Shown: positions 1 to 11,692 of the stretch, one piece after another
How positions within the stretch are numbered: the first letter of the stretch is position 1
Layout of the letters: every line of letters begins with the position of its first letter
NCBI GenBank assembly: GCA_004000515.1
Contig: CP034537.1
Span: 2,866,001-2,930,000, forward strand
Direction: 5' to 3'
Length of the DNA stretch: 64,000 nucleotides
From: Pseudomonas poae
Lineage (GTDB): Bacteria; Pseudomonadota; Gammaproteobacteria; Pseudomonadales; Pseudomonadaceae
Program-made: the position numbers and the translations under genes
The notes under the pieces: model-generated
The model's database searches: none
Seen by the model: the letters and a program-made list of their open reading frames with translations, nothing else
What the model was told of the DNA's origin: nothing

Positions 1-604
<604 letters not shown>

Positions 605-622
605 TTATATTGGAGAAATGAC

Positions 623-1108
623 ATGCCTTCGTTCGACGTGGTATCCGAACTGGACAAACACGAAGTCACCAACGCCGTCGAGAACGCCGTCAAGGAACTG
701 GACCGTCGCTATGACTTGAAAGGCAAGGGCAGCTTCGAATTCAAGGAAAAGGAACTGACCGTCAACCTGACCGCTGAAGCCGATTTCCAGCTGGAAGCGA
801 TGATCGAGATCCTCAAGCTGTCGCTGGTCAAGCGCAAGATCGACGCGCAGTGCCTTGAAATCAAGGACGCCTACGCTTCGGGCAAGCTGATGAAGCAGGA
901 AGCCGTGCTCAAGGAAGGCATCGACAAGGAGCTGGCCAAGAAAATAGTCGCCCATATCAAGGATGCCAAGCTGAAAGTCCAGGCGGCCATCCAGGGTGAG
1001 CAGGTTCGGGTTACCGGCAAGAAGCGTGATGACCTGCAAGAGGCGATTGCTGCCTTGCGTGCCAAGACCTTCGACATGCCGCTGCAGTTCAATAACTTCC
1101 GCGACTGA
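623..1108 (+). CDS. yajQ: YajQ family cyclic-di-GMP/nucleotide-binding protein
   Basis: Complete 161-residue protein, the normal family length. It begins [20 protein letters not shown] and ends LQFNNFRD, both hallmarks of YajQ. The family folds as two ferredoxin-like domains; some members bind c-di-GMP and act with transcription factors, others were described as nucleic-acid binding. A purine-rich ribosome site (GGAGAA) lies just before the ATG. A hairpin follows at 1171-1190. The order panE-yajQ-mscS is the usual Pseudomonas one. The identification is firm; the partner in this strain is unknown. Confidence 0.95.
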   Translation: MPSFDVVSELDKHEVTNAVENAVKELDRRYDLKGKGSFEFKEKELTVNLTAEADFQLEAMIEILKLSLVKRKIDAQCLEIKDAYASGKLMKQEAVLKEGIDKELAKKIVAHIKDAKLKVQAAIQGEQVRVTGKKRDDLQEAIAALRAKTFDMPLQFNNFRD

Positions 1109-1170
1109 TGGCCATTTGGGGAACCTGAGCACGTTTTTGACGTCCCACGCCCCAGAGCCTGCGCCAACGA

Positions 1171-1197
1171 TTGAGCCCTACGGGGCTCAATTGCATT
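1171..1197 (+). terminator. hairpin terminator after yajQ
   Basis: TTGAGCCC and GGGCTCAA pair around a 4-base loop, followed by a short T-containing tail. Confidence 0.6.
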
Positions 1198-1243
1198 TTG
1201 GGCACTAGAAAATACCGAACATCCGCTCGACAGGAGAATGTAG

Positions 1244-2086
1244 ATGGATTTGAACGCTGAAGTGGATCACTTGATCACGACCTCACAGTCTTGGATCCCG
1301 ATGATCATGGAATATGGCAGCCGGTTTTTGCTGGCCATCCTGACGCTGGCCATTGGTTGGTGGTTGATCAACGTATTGACCCACCGCGTGGGGCGTTTGC
1401 TGGCTCTGCGTAATGCGGACCTGGCGCTGCAACACTTCATCACCAGCCTGGCGAACATCGCGTTGAAAGTCATGCTGGTGGTCAACGTGGCCTCGATGAT
1501 CGGCGTGGCAACCACCTCGTTCGTTGCCGCAATCGGCGCCGCCACCTTGGCCATTGGCTTGGCGTTGCAAGGCAGCCTGGCGAATTTCGCGGGTGGTGTA
1601 CTGATTCTGTTGTTCCGCCCGTTCCGCATCGGTGATTGGATCGAGGCTCAAGGCACGTCGGGTACGGTCGACAGCATCCAGATCTTCCACACCGTGTTGC
1701 GCACCGGCGACAACAAGACGGTGATCATTCCAAACGGCAGCCTGTCCAACGGCCTCATCACCAACACCAACCGCCAACCCACCCGCAAGGTGGTGTTTGA
1801 CGTAGGCGTGGACTACGAGGCCGACCTGCAGAAAGCCCGTGAAGTATTGCTGGAGCTGGCAAAGGATCCACGTGTACTGGCTGACCCGGCACCTGCGGCG
1901 GTAGTTTCGACGCTGGGCGACAGCTCTATTACTGTTTCCCTGCGTTGCTGGACCAAGACTCCGGATTATTGGGATGTCGTGTTTATGCTCAATGAACTGG
2001 CGCGGGATCGTTTGAAAGCAGCGGGGATTGATATTCCATTTCCGCAGCGGGTTATTCGCGTAATGCAGGAAACAGCGGCGAAGTAG
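1244..2086 (+). CDS. mscS: small-conductance mechanosensitive channel, MscS family
   Basis: Inner-membrane tension-gated channel that releases solutes on osmotic downshock. The 280-residue protein matches the classic short MscS length. Hydrophobic helices lie at about residues 20-45, 65-85 and 90-118. The third is the Gly/Ala-rich pore helix (AAIGAATLAIGLALQGSLAN), followed by the beta domain signature FRPFRIGDWIE and the C-terminal alpha/beta vestibule. The start is ATG with AGGAGA upstream. It lies downstream of yajQ behind a terminator, so probably has its own promoter. Confidence 0.95.
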   Translation: MDLNAEVDHLITTSQSWIPMIMEYGSRFLLAILTLAIGWWLINVLTHRVGRLLALRNADLALQHFITSLANIALKVMLVVNVASMIGVATTSFVAAIGAATLAIGLALQGSLANFAGGVLILLFRPFRIGDWIEAQGTSGTVDSIQIFHTVLRTGDNKTVIIPNGSLSNGLITNTNRQPTRKVVFDVGVDYEADLQKAREVLLELAKDPRVLADPAPAAVVSTLGDSSITVSLRCWTKTPDYWDVVFMLNELARDRLKAAGIDIPFPQRVIRVMQETAAK

Positions 2087-2194
2087 TCGCAAGTAAACAG
2101 CGCCGAACTTGGCTGATGAGTCAGGTTCGGTGCAACGTGTTTAATGTCGTTAGTTAGCTTGCTAGTTATTTTTCGACTGAAACAATACTGAAAT

Positions 2195-2234
2195 AAAAAG
2201 CCGCCCCCTTGTTGCAAGGGGGCGGCTTTTATTT
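2195..2234. terminator. bidirectional terminator between mscS and the porin gene
   Basis: Strong GC stem (AAAAGCCGCCCCC / GGGGGCGGCTTTT) around a small loop, with A and T runs on the two sides, serving both convergent genes. Confidence 0.85.
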
Positions 2235-2275
2235 AAGGCCTAAGCCTTAAGTCATCATTGTAATCAAACGATCAA

Positions 2276-3601
2276 TTACAGGATGTTCAGCGGGTATTGC
2301 GCGATCAGGCGCAGTTCGTCCAAGGAAGCCGAACCGTAGTAAACGCCGTCAGACGAACGATAGGTCGCTTGACGTACGCGCAGGCTCAGGTCTTTGGCTG
2401 GACCGCTCTGGATCACGTATTTGGCTTCGATGTCGCGTTCCCACTCTTTACCGTTGTTGGTAACGCCAGTATCAGCGCCGCTACCGGTAATGTAACGAGT
2501 CATGAAGCTCAGGCCAGGAACGCCAAAGGTCGCCATGTTGATGTCGTAGCGAGCCTGGAACGATTTCTCGCCTTCGGCGTTGAAGTCGGAACGAGCGACA
2601 GAGTTGGCCAGGAAGATTGTGCCGCCGCCGTCTACGCCGTAACCGTAGTCGCCGTCACCGCTAACCTTCTGTGCTGCCAGGGTGAAGGTGTGCGCGCCGA
2701 TGGTGTACGCACCTTGCAAGCTGAATGCACGGTTGTCGAGCTTGGTGGTGTTGTCTTTTTCTGCGCGTTGCAGGCCTGCGCCGTCGCTCTTGGTGCTGTA
2801 GATGTTGAAGTCAACGGCCAAGGATTGGTCATCACTGAGCGCGTGGGTCCAGTTCACGTTGGCGTAGAGTTTTTTCCAGTAGTCTTCCACTTTGGAGTAG
2901 TAGAGGCTGGTGGTGAACTCTGGAGTCCAGGAATAAACGCCGCCGACGAAGTTCGCGTCTCGCAGCCCACGCTCCGTGATAGGTTCGTAGCTGGAGATAC
3001 TGTCTTTGTAGGTGTGGTCCTGGGCAACGATCGAAGTGAAGTGACCCGCTTCAAGTTTCAGGTCTTTGATTTCGTTGCTGGTGATGGAGATGCCTTGCGG
3101 CAGTTCCGGCAGCAAGCGGCTGTCATCGGAGGCAAATACTGGGGCGGTGGTGTATTGATCACCCACCTTCAGCACGGTGTTGGAGATGCGGAATTTAACC
3201 GCAGCGCCGCCTTTGGAGTAATCGTCTTGTGCGCGACCATCTGAGCCATTAGGGAACAGACCGGTACCTGCACGGCCCTTGCCGCTGTCGAGTTTCAAGC
3301 CCAGGAGGCCGATAGCATCCACACCAACGCCAATGGTGCCTTGGGTAAAGCCCGACTGATAGAGGGCGTTAAAGCCCAGGCCGGTTTCTTCGGAGCGGCT
3401 CTTTCTCTTACCGTTGACGGTACCGTAACCGCTAGCGGGTTCGTTACGGATGTCACGGCTGAAATACAGCGCACGGGTATTGATACTGAAAGTGCTGTCG
3501 TCCACAAAACCCTTGGAATCATCCTGGGCGGACGCCATTGCGAACTGCGAGGTGCCTGCTGAAACAGCCAGGGCGATCATGCTCCACTTCATCACGCGCA
3601 T
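2276..3601 (-). CDS. OprD-family outer membrane porin
   Basis: Substrate-specific outer-membrane channel of the OprD family, 441 residues, with a signal peptide at about 1-24 (Lys, hydrophobic core, then AMASAQ). I chose the ATG at 3599-3601, which has AAAGGAG upstream, over the longer open frame. The C-terminus ends in a beta strand with terminal hydrophobics (LIAQYPLNIL). The repeated aromatic beta strands and the DELRLIAQYPLN ending are typical. The position next to HIT-slyX matches P. aeruginosa oprD, but OprD paralogues are many, so the substrate (basic amino acids or another small compound) cannot be fixed from sequence. Confidence 0.88.
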   Translation of the reverse strand: MRVMKWSMIALAVSAGTSQFAMASAQDDSKGFVDDSTFSINTRALYFSRDIRNEPASGYGTVNGKRKSRSEETGLGFNALYQSGFTQGTIGVGVDAIGLLGLKLDSGKGRAGTGLFPNGSDGRAQDDYSKGGAAVKFRISNTVLKVGDQYTTAPVFASDDSRLLPELPQGISITSNEIKDLKLEAGHFTSIVAQDHTYKDSISSYEPITERGLRDANFVGGVYSWTPEFTTSLYYSKVEDYWKKLYANVNWTHALSDDQSLAVDFNIYSTKSDGAGLQRAEKDNTTKLDNRAFSLQGAYTIGAHTFTLAAQKVSGDGDYGYGVDGGGTIFLANSVARSDFNAEGEKSFQARYDINMATFGVPGLSFMTRYITGSGADTGVTNNGKEWERDIEAKYVIQSGPAKDLSLRVRQATYRSSDGVYYGSASLDELRLIAQYPLNIL

Positions 3602-4471
3602 CGTGATTTGCTCCTTTGGTTTTAGGAAGAGTACTGCCGTCCCACCTATATTTTTGTCTGGGCGGCTCTTTCTTTTGTGTCGGCGCAAAGTTATATCACG
3701 CTGACAATATTGGCGATACTTGCCCAACTTTCCTTTCAGCTTCTTTACGAGCCAGTCGTAAATTGCTATGTCCATGTCGCAATTCCACAGCCTCACTGTA
3801 ACGAGGCTGACAACTTCAATACTGTTTTAAACCATTAAAAGAGCACCTTGGGCATCACTTTCAAAGGTTTAAAATCTTCCTTGGCACGCATTGAACCGCT
3901 GTTGTTTTTCATCGCGAAACACCCGCTTCCGTTTAGGTGCCGTTGCCGACGATGTGGGGATGAATGCAACAAGCGCGCCCAAATCGGTAACCGAATGTCA
4001 TTTTTCGTGAAAACCGTTACGGTTTGATGAAAACCGCATAAGCACGGGGTTTTTACGCCGATTGGTTAGGCCTTGACGTGCGTGTTGTGTGCCTGATCGG
4101 TTGTGCATAAATCCTGATCCTTGGAAAAACGTTACCCGTTCACCCCATTCAGTGGGTAATCGGCGGATCTCTTTGAGGCGCAAGTGGGTCATTTTGGTGC
4201 ATGCCCATAATGTGCCGCAGGTCTCGATGGTGGCTTAGTGCCTTGTTTCGAGAGGCCTCTGTATCGGGGTTCTTATGCTTGTATTTTTGTCGGTACCTGA
4301 TTGATGGCAGGGGGATTGGTCTTTCAGCGTAGACGAAAAAACCGCCTGTCTCGAAATGGTGCGTTTTTTTTGCACCGTTCTCCATGGACGCACATGGGGT
4401 CTGCGTGAAGCGTCAGCCAATCGCAGGTATGCTGCAGCCTTGAACCTGACCTGCCGAACGGAGTGCCTGCG
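3602..4471. other. 870-bp gap without a recognisable gene
   Basis: The region upstream of the porin gene and of the HIT gene. Only short frames with no family resemblance occur. It must hold the divergent promoters. Near 4365-4377 there is GGTGC, an eight-T loop and GCACC. I found no RNA gene or repeat. Confidence 0.5.
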
Positions 4472-4896
4472 GTGTTCGCTTTAGATCAACGCCTTCAACA
4501 AGACACACTGGTCATCGGGGATTTCCCCTGAGCCGCCTGCTGTTGTCCAATGATTCGAACTACCCCTGGTTCATCCTGGTACCGCGCATCGACGGTATCA
4601 GCGAAGTGTTTCAGCTGGGTGTCGCCGACCAACAGCGGCTGTGGCAGGAAACGACCGCCTTGGCGCAGTTGCTGAATGAAGGCCTCGCGGCCGATAAAAT
4701 GAATATCGGCGCCTTGGGCAACGTGGTCAGCCAGCTTCACGTGCACGTCATCGTGCGCAAACGTGACGACGCCGCCTGGCCTGCGCCGGTGTGGGGCAAG
4801 CACCCGGCCAAGCCTTATAGCGACGCACAGGTGGAGGCTATCCGTGCACGTCTGCGCGAACTGTTGCCCGCCGACTTCACGTTTACCCAGGGCTGA
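4472..4896 (+). CDS. HIT-family nucleotide hydrolase (one-base break near start)
   Basis: Histidine-triad protein that hydrolyses or transfers nucleotidyl groups in the cytoplasm. The triad region QLHVHVIVRKR (HxHxH-type) is intact. The true start is probably the GTG at 4472 with GGAG upstream, giving VFALDQRLQQDTLVIGDFP. The C run at 4525-4528 appears one base short, producing a false stop; with five C the frame continues as LSRLLLSNDSNYPWF and a 141-residue protein results. An internal ATG at 4543 would drop conserved N-terminal residues. It is followed 3 bp later by slyX. Confidence 0.85.
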
Positions 4897-4899
4897 ATT

Positions 4900-5106
4900 A
4901 TGGATTTGCAAGACCGTGTAACCGACCTGGAAAGCCGCTTGGCCTTTCAAGACGACACCATTGAGACCCTCAATGACATTCTGGTGGCCCAGCAACGGGC
5001 CGTTGAGCGCTTGCAGTTGCAGATGACCGCGTTGCTCAAGCGCCAGGAAGAGATGGGTGGGCAGTTCGAAACGTCGGAAGAAGAAGCGCCGCCTCCGCAC
5101 TACTGA
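4900..5106 (+). CDS. slyX: SlyX family protein
   Basis: Small 68-residue protein, almost entirely a predicted coiled coil (heptads through [22 protein letters not shown] and the following helix) and ending in the family signature PPPHY. Its molecular function is unknown, despite a name from E. coli phage-lysis suppressors. It is co-transcribed with the HIT gene (3-bp gap) and closed by a strong terminator. Confidence 0.93.
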   Translation: MDLQDRVTDLESRLAFQDDTIETLNDILVAQQRAVERLQLQMTALLKRQEEMGGQFETSEEEAPPPHY

Positions 5107-5123
5107 TGAATGCGAGTGCAATA

Positions 5124-5160
5124 AAAACCGCGATCCAGTCAACGCTGGATCGCGGTTTTA
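5124..5160. terminator. bidirectional terminator, slyX / membrane cold-shock gene
   Basis: A 15-bp perfect stem (AAAACCGCGATCCAG with its complement) around TCAACG, flanked by A and T runs. It is shared by convergent genes. Confidence 0.9.
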
Positions 5161-5175
5161 CTGCGAAGGCTGGGA

Positions 5176-5778
5176 TCAGCGACGCGGCAGTGCAGCTATC
5201 ACGTCTTCTGCCTGTAGGCCTTTGTCGCGATTCATCACGGAAAACTCCACGCGCTGGCCTTCCACCAGGACGCGATGGCCTTCGCCGCGAATGGCCCGGA
5301 AGTGGACGAAGATATCGTCGCCCGAATCACGGGAAATAAAGCCGAAGCCTTTGGATGTGTTGAACCACTTGACGGTACCGGTATCCCGATTGGTCATGTC
5401 GTAGGTTTGCGACGAGGCCGCAGGGGACGAACGGTAGAAGCTGATGGCCAGGTGAAGAACGATGGCGACCACAGCAATCACCAGGCTAAGCAGAATGGCC
5501 GGGTGGCCACCGACTTCAGGCATGGGCGCCAGGAGGGTGAGGGTTTGTACAACAACGGTCAGAACCAGCAGCGCGCTGACCAGGTTTTGCAGTTGATGAC
5601 GTGTGCCTTTGTTCCAGTAAGGAATGACCGGTGCCAGCGTCAGGTTAAGAAGGCCGAACAAGGCCAGGTACAGAGCGTCGTGTTGTTCCAGGTAGGGAGG
5701 GCTTCCCTGTTGCAAGCTCGGTATAAAGGACAGCAGCAAAGCTGCAACGCCCGTTAGCAGGTGGACGATTTTCAACAT
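5176..5778 (-). CDS. integral membrane protein with C-terminal cold-shock domain
   Basis: A 200-residue protein with about four hydrophobic helices (roughly 5-22, 36-55, 64-85, 90-113), a short linker, then a complete cold-shock domain at about 130-200. The CSD has both RNA-binding motifs (KGFGFI and DIFVHF). The CSD would bind single-stranded RNA or DNA at the inner face of the membrane; this is inference from topology. The gene sits where P. aeruginosa has a cold-shock gene next to dps. No frame problem. The start ATG at 5776-5778 gives Met-Leu-Lys and a hydrophobic segment. Confidence 0.85.
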   Translation of the reverse strand: MLKIVHLLTGVAALLLSFIPSLQQGSPPYLEQHDALYLALFGLLNLTLAPVIPYWNKGTRHQLQNLVSALLVLTVVVQTLTLLAPMPEVGGHPAILLSLVIAVVAIVLHLAISFYRSSPAASSQTYDMTNRDTGTVKWFNTSKGFGFISRDSGDDIFVHFRAIRGEGHRVLVEGQRVEFSVMNRDKGLQAEDVIAALPRR

Positions 5779-6205
5779 TTTGATTAACTCACGTTAAGAC
5801 GGATCACGAGGAAGAGCTGACTGGCACGGTTCGCTTCTGAACTATGGGAGGCGTTGGGCACGTGCGCGGGTATCAGCCTATGTCGCTGCTGCAGAAATGA
5901 ACTGCAGCGACACGCCGCCTATTTAACAGCAAAGGCTGTGCCTACTCAAATCAAGCATTTGCGGGGGTTGCAAGGGGGTGGGCATTTCTGCGCCAAACGC
6001 TTGTCCTAGAGAGGTGCAGGCGTTTTGAGTGTTTTTTGAGGAAATTTCCTATGCCGTCCTAAGGCTTGTCCTGCAATGCCTGGCGGATAGCGCCAGGGCA
6101 ATTTGCCGCACATCGCCTGGGTGTATAGAACGGCACGTTACCGGCACTCTTGCTAGAGTGGTCCTGCACCTGATCAATGAATGCTCTCAATTGAAGGGGA
6201 AAAAC
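5779..6205. other. 427-bp divergent promoter region upstream of dps
   Basis: No gene is seen. It contains the promoters of the membrane CSD gene (minus) and dps (plus). GCTAGAGT at about 6152-6159, roughly 47 bp before the dps ATG, could be a stationary-phase type -10 element, but this is weak. Confidence 0.4.
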
Positions 6206-6679
6206 ATGGCAATCGATATTGGTATCAGTGAAGAAGATCGTAAATCCATCGTCGATGGGCTTTCGCGACTGCTGTCCGATACCTACGTACTGTATCTGAA
6301 GACCCACAACTTTCATTGGAACGTTACGGGCCCCATGTTTCGTACGCTGCACTTGATGTTTGAAGAGCAGTACAACGAACTGGCGCTGGCGGTGGATTCC
6401 ATTGCCGAGCGCATCCGTGCCCTGGGCTTCCCGGCGCCGGGTGCCTATTCGATCTATGCGCGTCTTTCCTCCATCAAAGAGGAGGAGGGTGTGCCCAGTG
6501 CCGAAGAAATGATCCAGCAACTGGTCGCCGGCCAGGAAGCGGTCACTCGCACTGCGCGCGGTATTTTCCCATTGCTCGATAAAGTCAGTGATGAGCCGAC
6601 CGCCGACCTGCTGACCCAGCGTATGCAGGTTCACGAAAAAACCGCGTGGATGCTGCGTTCCCTCCTCGAAAACAAATAA
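6206..6679 (+). CDS. dps: Dps-family DNA-binding ferritin
   Basis: Dodecameric mini-ferritin that oxidises and stores iron and protects DNA in stationary phase or oxidative stress. The 157 residues include the ferroxidase signature [13 protein letters not shown] (His34 and His37) followed by the [20 protein letters not shown] helix carrying the acidic ligands. I chose ATG 6206 (GAAGGGG upstream) over an upstream in-frame ATG that would add 59 residues unlike the family. It lies between the CSD gene and a small RHH gene. Confidence 0.93.
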   Translation: MAIDIGISEEDRKSIVDGLSRLLSDTYVLYLKTHNFHWNVTGPMFRTLHLMFEEQYNELALAVDSIAERIRALGFPAPGAYSIYARLSSIKEEEGVPSAEEMIQQLVAGQEAVTRTARGIFPLLDKVSDEPTADLLTQRMQVHEKTAWMLRSLLENK

Positions 6680-6859
6680 TCGTCAACCCGCAGTGGCGCC
6701 GTCCTGGCGCCGCTCGCTTGTTTCCACGCATTTCCTGGCGTTGTCCTACGACTATCAACTCCCCGTCTTCTGGCCGCTTCCTTGCGCCTGCTGTTTTATA
6801 GGGCCATCGCCCCATGGGAGAGCCCATGGGCTGCTGTTTGGCAATGGAGTGTCAGGTGT

Positions 6860-7189
6860 ATGTCGCGTGGAGAAGGTAATGGGGTCATGGAAACCGCTGG
6901 TTTTCATAAAATTAAAGTCGATCCTTTTGTGAAGGGTTTCGACATGGGGCTGGCCAGGCCATTGTCCCGATCGGTCAGGCTCAATGGGTTTTCGACATGC
7001 CTGCGGCTGGAGCAGATCTATTGGAATATCCTCACGGAAATAGCCAGGATCAATGCCTGCTCTGTCAGTGCGTTGTTGTCTTACGTCGATCGGGAGGTGC
7101 ACTTGCGTTATGGGGGAGTGAAGAACTTCAGCGGGTTGGTCAGGGTGGTGTGCGTGGAGCATGTACTCAAGGGCTGTGTTGAGCCCTGA
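6860..7189 (+). CDS. small ribbon-helix-helix domain protein
   Basis: About 109 residues. The core RSVRLNGFSTCLRLEQIYWN, then ILTEIARINACSVSALLSYV, matches the RHH_4-type domain: a beta strand, then two helices ending in LRVVCVEHVL. Such proteins are usually DNA-binding or are used as small partners of other enzymes; the target is unknown. The start is uncertain: ATG 6860 (GGAG ten bases upstream) or ATG 6887. It is a single gene between dps and fmdB. Confidence 0.7.
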   Translation: MSRGEGNGVMETAGFHKIKVDPFVKGFDMGLARPLSRSVRLNGFSTCLRLEQIYWNILTEIARINACSVSALLSYVDREVHLRYGGVKNFSGLVRVVCVEHVLKGCVEP

Positions 7190-7360
7190 ACCATCAAATG
7201 GCCCCGGAGCCGGCCCATCGTCCCAGTGGGCAAGGCTTCGGGCAGAAAGCCGGCTGCGCTGCCTCGATTTACCAGATATAATCCCGCGCTTTGCTGCGCG
7301 TGCCGGGGTTGTCCCGGAGCAGGCGTGGCGCAGTAATGTTCTGATCGCCGAGACATCGCC

Positions 7361-7582
7361 ATGCCCATGTACGACTATCAATGTGCTTCCTGTGGTCATC
7401 AGTTGGAAGCCATTCAGAAGATCAGCGCAGCGCCGCTGGTCGATTGCCCGGCCTGTCAGGCCCCGGAGCTCAAGAAGATGTTGTCCATGCCTGGCTTCCG
7501 CCTGAGCGGCAGCGGCTGGTACGAGACCGATTTCAAGACAGGTTCGAAGAAGAATCTGGCGGGCGGCGACAAAGCAGACTGA
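7361..7582 (+). CDS. FmdB-family zinc-ribbon protein
   Basis: 73 residues starting MPMYDYQCASCGHQLEAIQK, with a second pair CPAC at about residue 33, giving a four-Cys zinc ribbon. The family is linked by name to FmdB but its role is unknown; in proteobacteria the gene regularly precedes aspS, as here (107-bp gap). The C-terminal half is Gly/Lys-rich and likely disordered. Confidence 0.9.
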   Translation: MPMYDYQCASCGHQLEAIQKISAAPLVDCPACQAPELKKMLSMPGFRLSGSGWYETDFKTGSKKNLAGGDKAD

Positions 7583-7689
7583 GTTGAACTCTACGCGCAG
7601 GCTCCTGCATTATCCGTCCCCTGCTTTAATGTACGGTGACGAGGCAGGCCTCCACCGAATTTCGAATTACGAGAAGTGAAACCACTACC

Positions 7690-9464
<1,775 letters not shown>

Positions 9465-9502
9465 GGCTACTGCGTGAAAGCGCACTGAGGTTTACGCAGT
9501 CT

Positions 9503-9530
9503 AAAAAGGCGCATCTTCGGATGCGCCTTT
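9503..9530 (+). terminator. terminator after aspS
   Basis: AAAAAGGCGCAT and ATGCGCCTTT pair around CTTCGG, with a short T tail. Confidence 0.8.
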
Positions 9531-9599
9531 GCGTTACAAGGGTTGCATCCTGCCTGGGGCGGGATTGATAAGGTTTCTACAGAATTTCGGAGTTGTGTT

Positions 9600-10346
9600 A
9601 TGGCTGGCCATTCCAAGTGGGCGAACATCAAGCACCGCAAAGAGCGACAGGATGCCAAGAAAGGCAAGATCTTCACCAAGTGGATCCGCGAGCTGACCGT
9701 CGCTGCCCGCCAGGGCGGTGGTGACCCCGGCTCCAACCCGCGCCTGCGCCTGGCGCTGGACAAGGCGCTTGGCGCCAACATGAGCCGCGACATCATCGAT
9801 CGCGCCGTGGCCCGTGGTGCCGGTGCTGCCGATACCGACGACATGGTCGAACTGACCTACGAAGGCTACGGCCCAGGCGGCGTGGCGGTGATGGTCGAAT
9901 GCATGACCGACAACCGCAACCGCACCGCAGCCGCTGTGCGTCACGCGTTCAGCAAGTGCGGCGGCAACCTCGGTACCGATGGTTCGGTGGCCTACCTGTT
10001 CGAGCGCAAGGGGCAGATCTCCTTTGCGCCGGGTGTGGATGAAGACGCGCTGATCGAAGCCGCGATGGAAGCGGACGCCGATGACGTGGTGACCAACGAA
10101 GATGGCTCCATCGACGTGTTCACCTCGTTTGGCAGTTTCTACGCGGTGCGTAATGCGCTGGAAGCCGCTGGTTTCAAAGGCACCGACGCAGAAATCGTGA
10201 TGCTGCCAACCACCAGTGCCGAGCTGGATTTGGATGGCGCGCAGAAGGTGCTGAAGCTGTTGGACATGCTTGAGGACCTGGATGATGTGCAGAACGTGTA
10301 TTCGAATGCTGACATCCCGGAATCCGTCGCCGAGCAACTGTCTTAA
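9600..10346 (+). CDS. pmpR: YebC/PmpR-family transcriptional/translation regulator
   Basis: 248 residues with the family start [20 protein letters not shown] and the acidic central and C-terminal domains ([22 protein letters not shown]). In P. aeruginosa PmpR represses the quinolone signal; other YebC proteins help ribosomes translate proline-rich stretches. ATG 9600 has GGAG upstream. The order aspS-pmpR-ruvC is conserved. A REPIN separates it from ruvC. Confidence 0.94.
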   Translation: MAGHSKWANIKHRKERQDAKKGKIFTKWIRELTVAARQGGGDPGSNPRLRLALDKALGANMSRDIIDRAVARGAGAADTDDMVELTYEGYGPGGVAVMVECMTDNRNRTAAAVRHAFSKCGGNLGTDGSVAYLFERKGQISFAPGVDEDALIEAAMEADADDVVTNEDGSIDVFTSFGSFYAVRNALEAAGFKGTDAEIVMLPTTSAELDLDGAQKVLKLLDMLEDLDDVQNVYSNADIPESVAEQLS

Positions 10347-10362
10347 GATCCATGAAAGTCCA

Positions 10363-10454
10363 ATGTGGGAGCTGGCTTGCCTGCGATTGCGGTGTATCAA
10401 ATACAGATTTGTTCACTGACACACCGCAATCGCGGGCAAGCCCGGCTCCCACAT
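10363..10454. repeat. REPIN (REP doublet) between pmpR and ruvC
   Basis: Inverted copies of GTGGGAGCTGGCTTGCC and a diverged partner (GGCAAGCCCGGCTCCCAC) about 90 bp apart, with inner arms GCGGTGT / ACACCGC. It forms one long hairpin. Confidence 0.9.
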
Positions 10455-10487
10455 GGGTCTTTGCGTATCCACAAAACCGCAGGCGTT

Positions 10488-11012
10488 ATGACTTTAATCC
10501 TAGGTATCGACCCCGGTTCGCGCATCACCGGTTTTGGCGTGGTGCAGCAGACCCCACGCGGCTGCATCTACGTAGCCTCGGGTTGCATCCGCACCGGTGC
10601 GGGCGAGCTGGCCGAGCGCTTGCAGATCGTCTATCGCGGCGTGCGTGAAGTGATCCAGACCTACGGGCCGATCACCATGGGCATCGAAAAGGTGTTCATG
10701 GCCAAAAACGCCGATTCGGCGCTGAAGCTTGGCCAGGCCCGGGGCGCTGCTATCGTCGCGGGCGCGGAGGAGGGCATGGAAATCGCCGAGTACACCGCGA
10801 CCCAGGTCAAGCAGGCCGTGGTCGGTACTGGCGCCGCCAACAAGGAGCAGGTGCAGATGATGGTCATGCACATGCTCAAGCTCACCTCAAAACCACAGAT
10901 TGACGCGTCCGACGCTCTGGCCATTGCCATTTGCCATGCGCACACCCGTTCCAGTCTGCTGCCCCACGGTCTGGGTACGGCACGCAGTCGTGGCGGGCGG
11001 CTGCGTCTCTGA
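10488..11012 (+). CDS. ruvC: crossover junction endodeoxyribonuclease RuvC
   Basis: Holliday junction resolvase. 174 residues; the RNase H-like fold opens [19 protein letters not shown] with catalytic Asp8, followed by [20 protein letters not shown] carrying the catalytic Glu, and the C-terminal [14 protein letters not shown] with the remaining acidic residues. ATG 10488 is chosen because upstream codons fall in the REPIN. It is followed by ruvA after 68 bp and works with RuvAB. Confidence 0.97.
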   Translation: MTLILGIDPGSRITGFGVVQQTPRGCIYVASGCIRTGAGELAERLQIVYRGVREVIQTYGPITMGIEKVFMAKNADSALKLGQARGAAIVAGAEEGMEIAEYTATQVKQAVVGTGAANKEQVQMMVMHMLKLTSKPQIDASDALAIAICHAHTRSSLLPHGLGTARSRGGRLRL

Positions 11013-11080
11013 TAGCATCAGCGCAATCGTGTTTCCCGGTCAGGCCTTTGGCTGGCCCTCAAGCTTTAAGGATTTGAACC

Positions 11081-11692
11081 GTGATTGGACGCTTGCGCGG
11101 CACCCTGGCTGAGAAACAGCCGCCGCACCTGATTCTGGATGTAAATGGGTTGGGGTATGAGCTGGAAGTGCCCATGACCACCCTGTATCGCCTGCCGTCT
11201 GTCGGCGAGCCGATTACGCTGCACACCCATCTGGTGGTGCGCGAAGATGCGCAATTGCTCTATGGTTTCATTGGCAAGCGCGACCGTGACTTCTTTCGTG
11301 AACTGATCCGCTTGAATGGCGTGGGGCCGAAACTGGCACTGGCGCTGATGTCGAGCCTGGAAGTGGACGAGCTGGTGCGTGCCGTGTCGGCCCAGGATAC
11401 GTCGGCACTGACCAAGGTGCCGGGTGTCGGCAAGAAAACCGCCGAACGTCTGCTGGTGGAACTCAAGGACCGCTTCAAGGCCTGGGAAGTTGTACCGAGC
11501 ATGTTCGCGCTGGTGCCGAACCAGCCAGACATGCCGGCCGGCCAGGTCGCCAGTGCCGAAAGCGACGCTGTCAGCGCGCTGATCTCCCTGGGCTACAAGC
11601 CGCAGGAGGCCAGCAAGGCCGTGTCGGCCATCAAGGACAAGAACCTGAGCAGTGAAGACATGATCCGCCGTGCCCTGAAGGGAATGATTTAA
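11081..11692 (+). CDS. ruvA: Holliday junction branch migration protein RuvA
   Basis: 203 residues. The N-terminal OB fold ([23 protein letters not shown]) is followed by tandem helix-hairpin-helix motifs ([14 protein letters not shown] and [19 protein letters not shown]) that grip the four-way junction, a flexible linker, then the C-terminal domain ([19 protein letters not shown]) that contacts RuvB. ruvB begins on the base after its stop, so the two are translationally coupled. Confidence 0.97.
   Translation: MIGRLRGTLAEKQPPHLILDVNGLGYELEVPMTTLYRLPSVGEPITLHTHLVVREDAQLLYGFIGKRDRDFFRELIRLNGVGPKLALALMSSLEVDELVRAVSAQDTSALTKVPGVGKKTAERLLVELKDRFKAWEVVPSMFALVPNQPDMPAGQVASAESDAVSALISLGYKPQEASKAVSAIKDKNLSSEDMIRRALKGMI

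Noticed and set aside
3998..4420. Short minus-strand frames in the 870-bp gap
   Set aside because: Overlapping frames with unusual composition and no supported start; no homologous family recognised.
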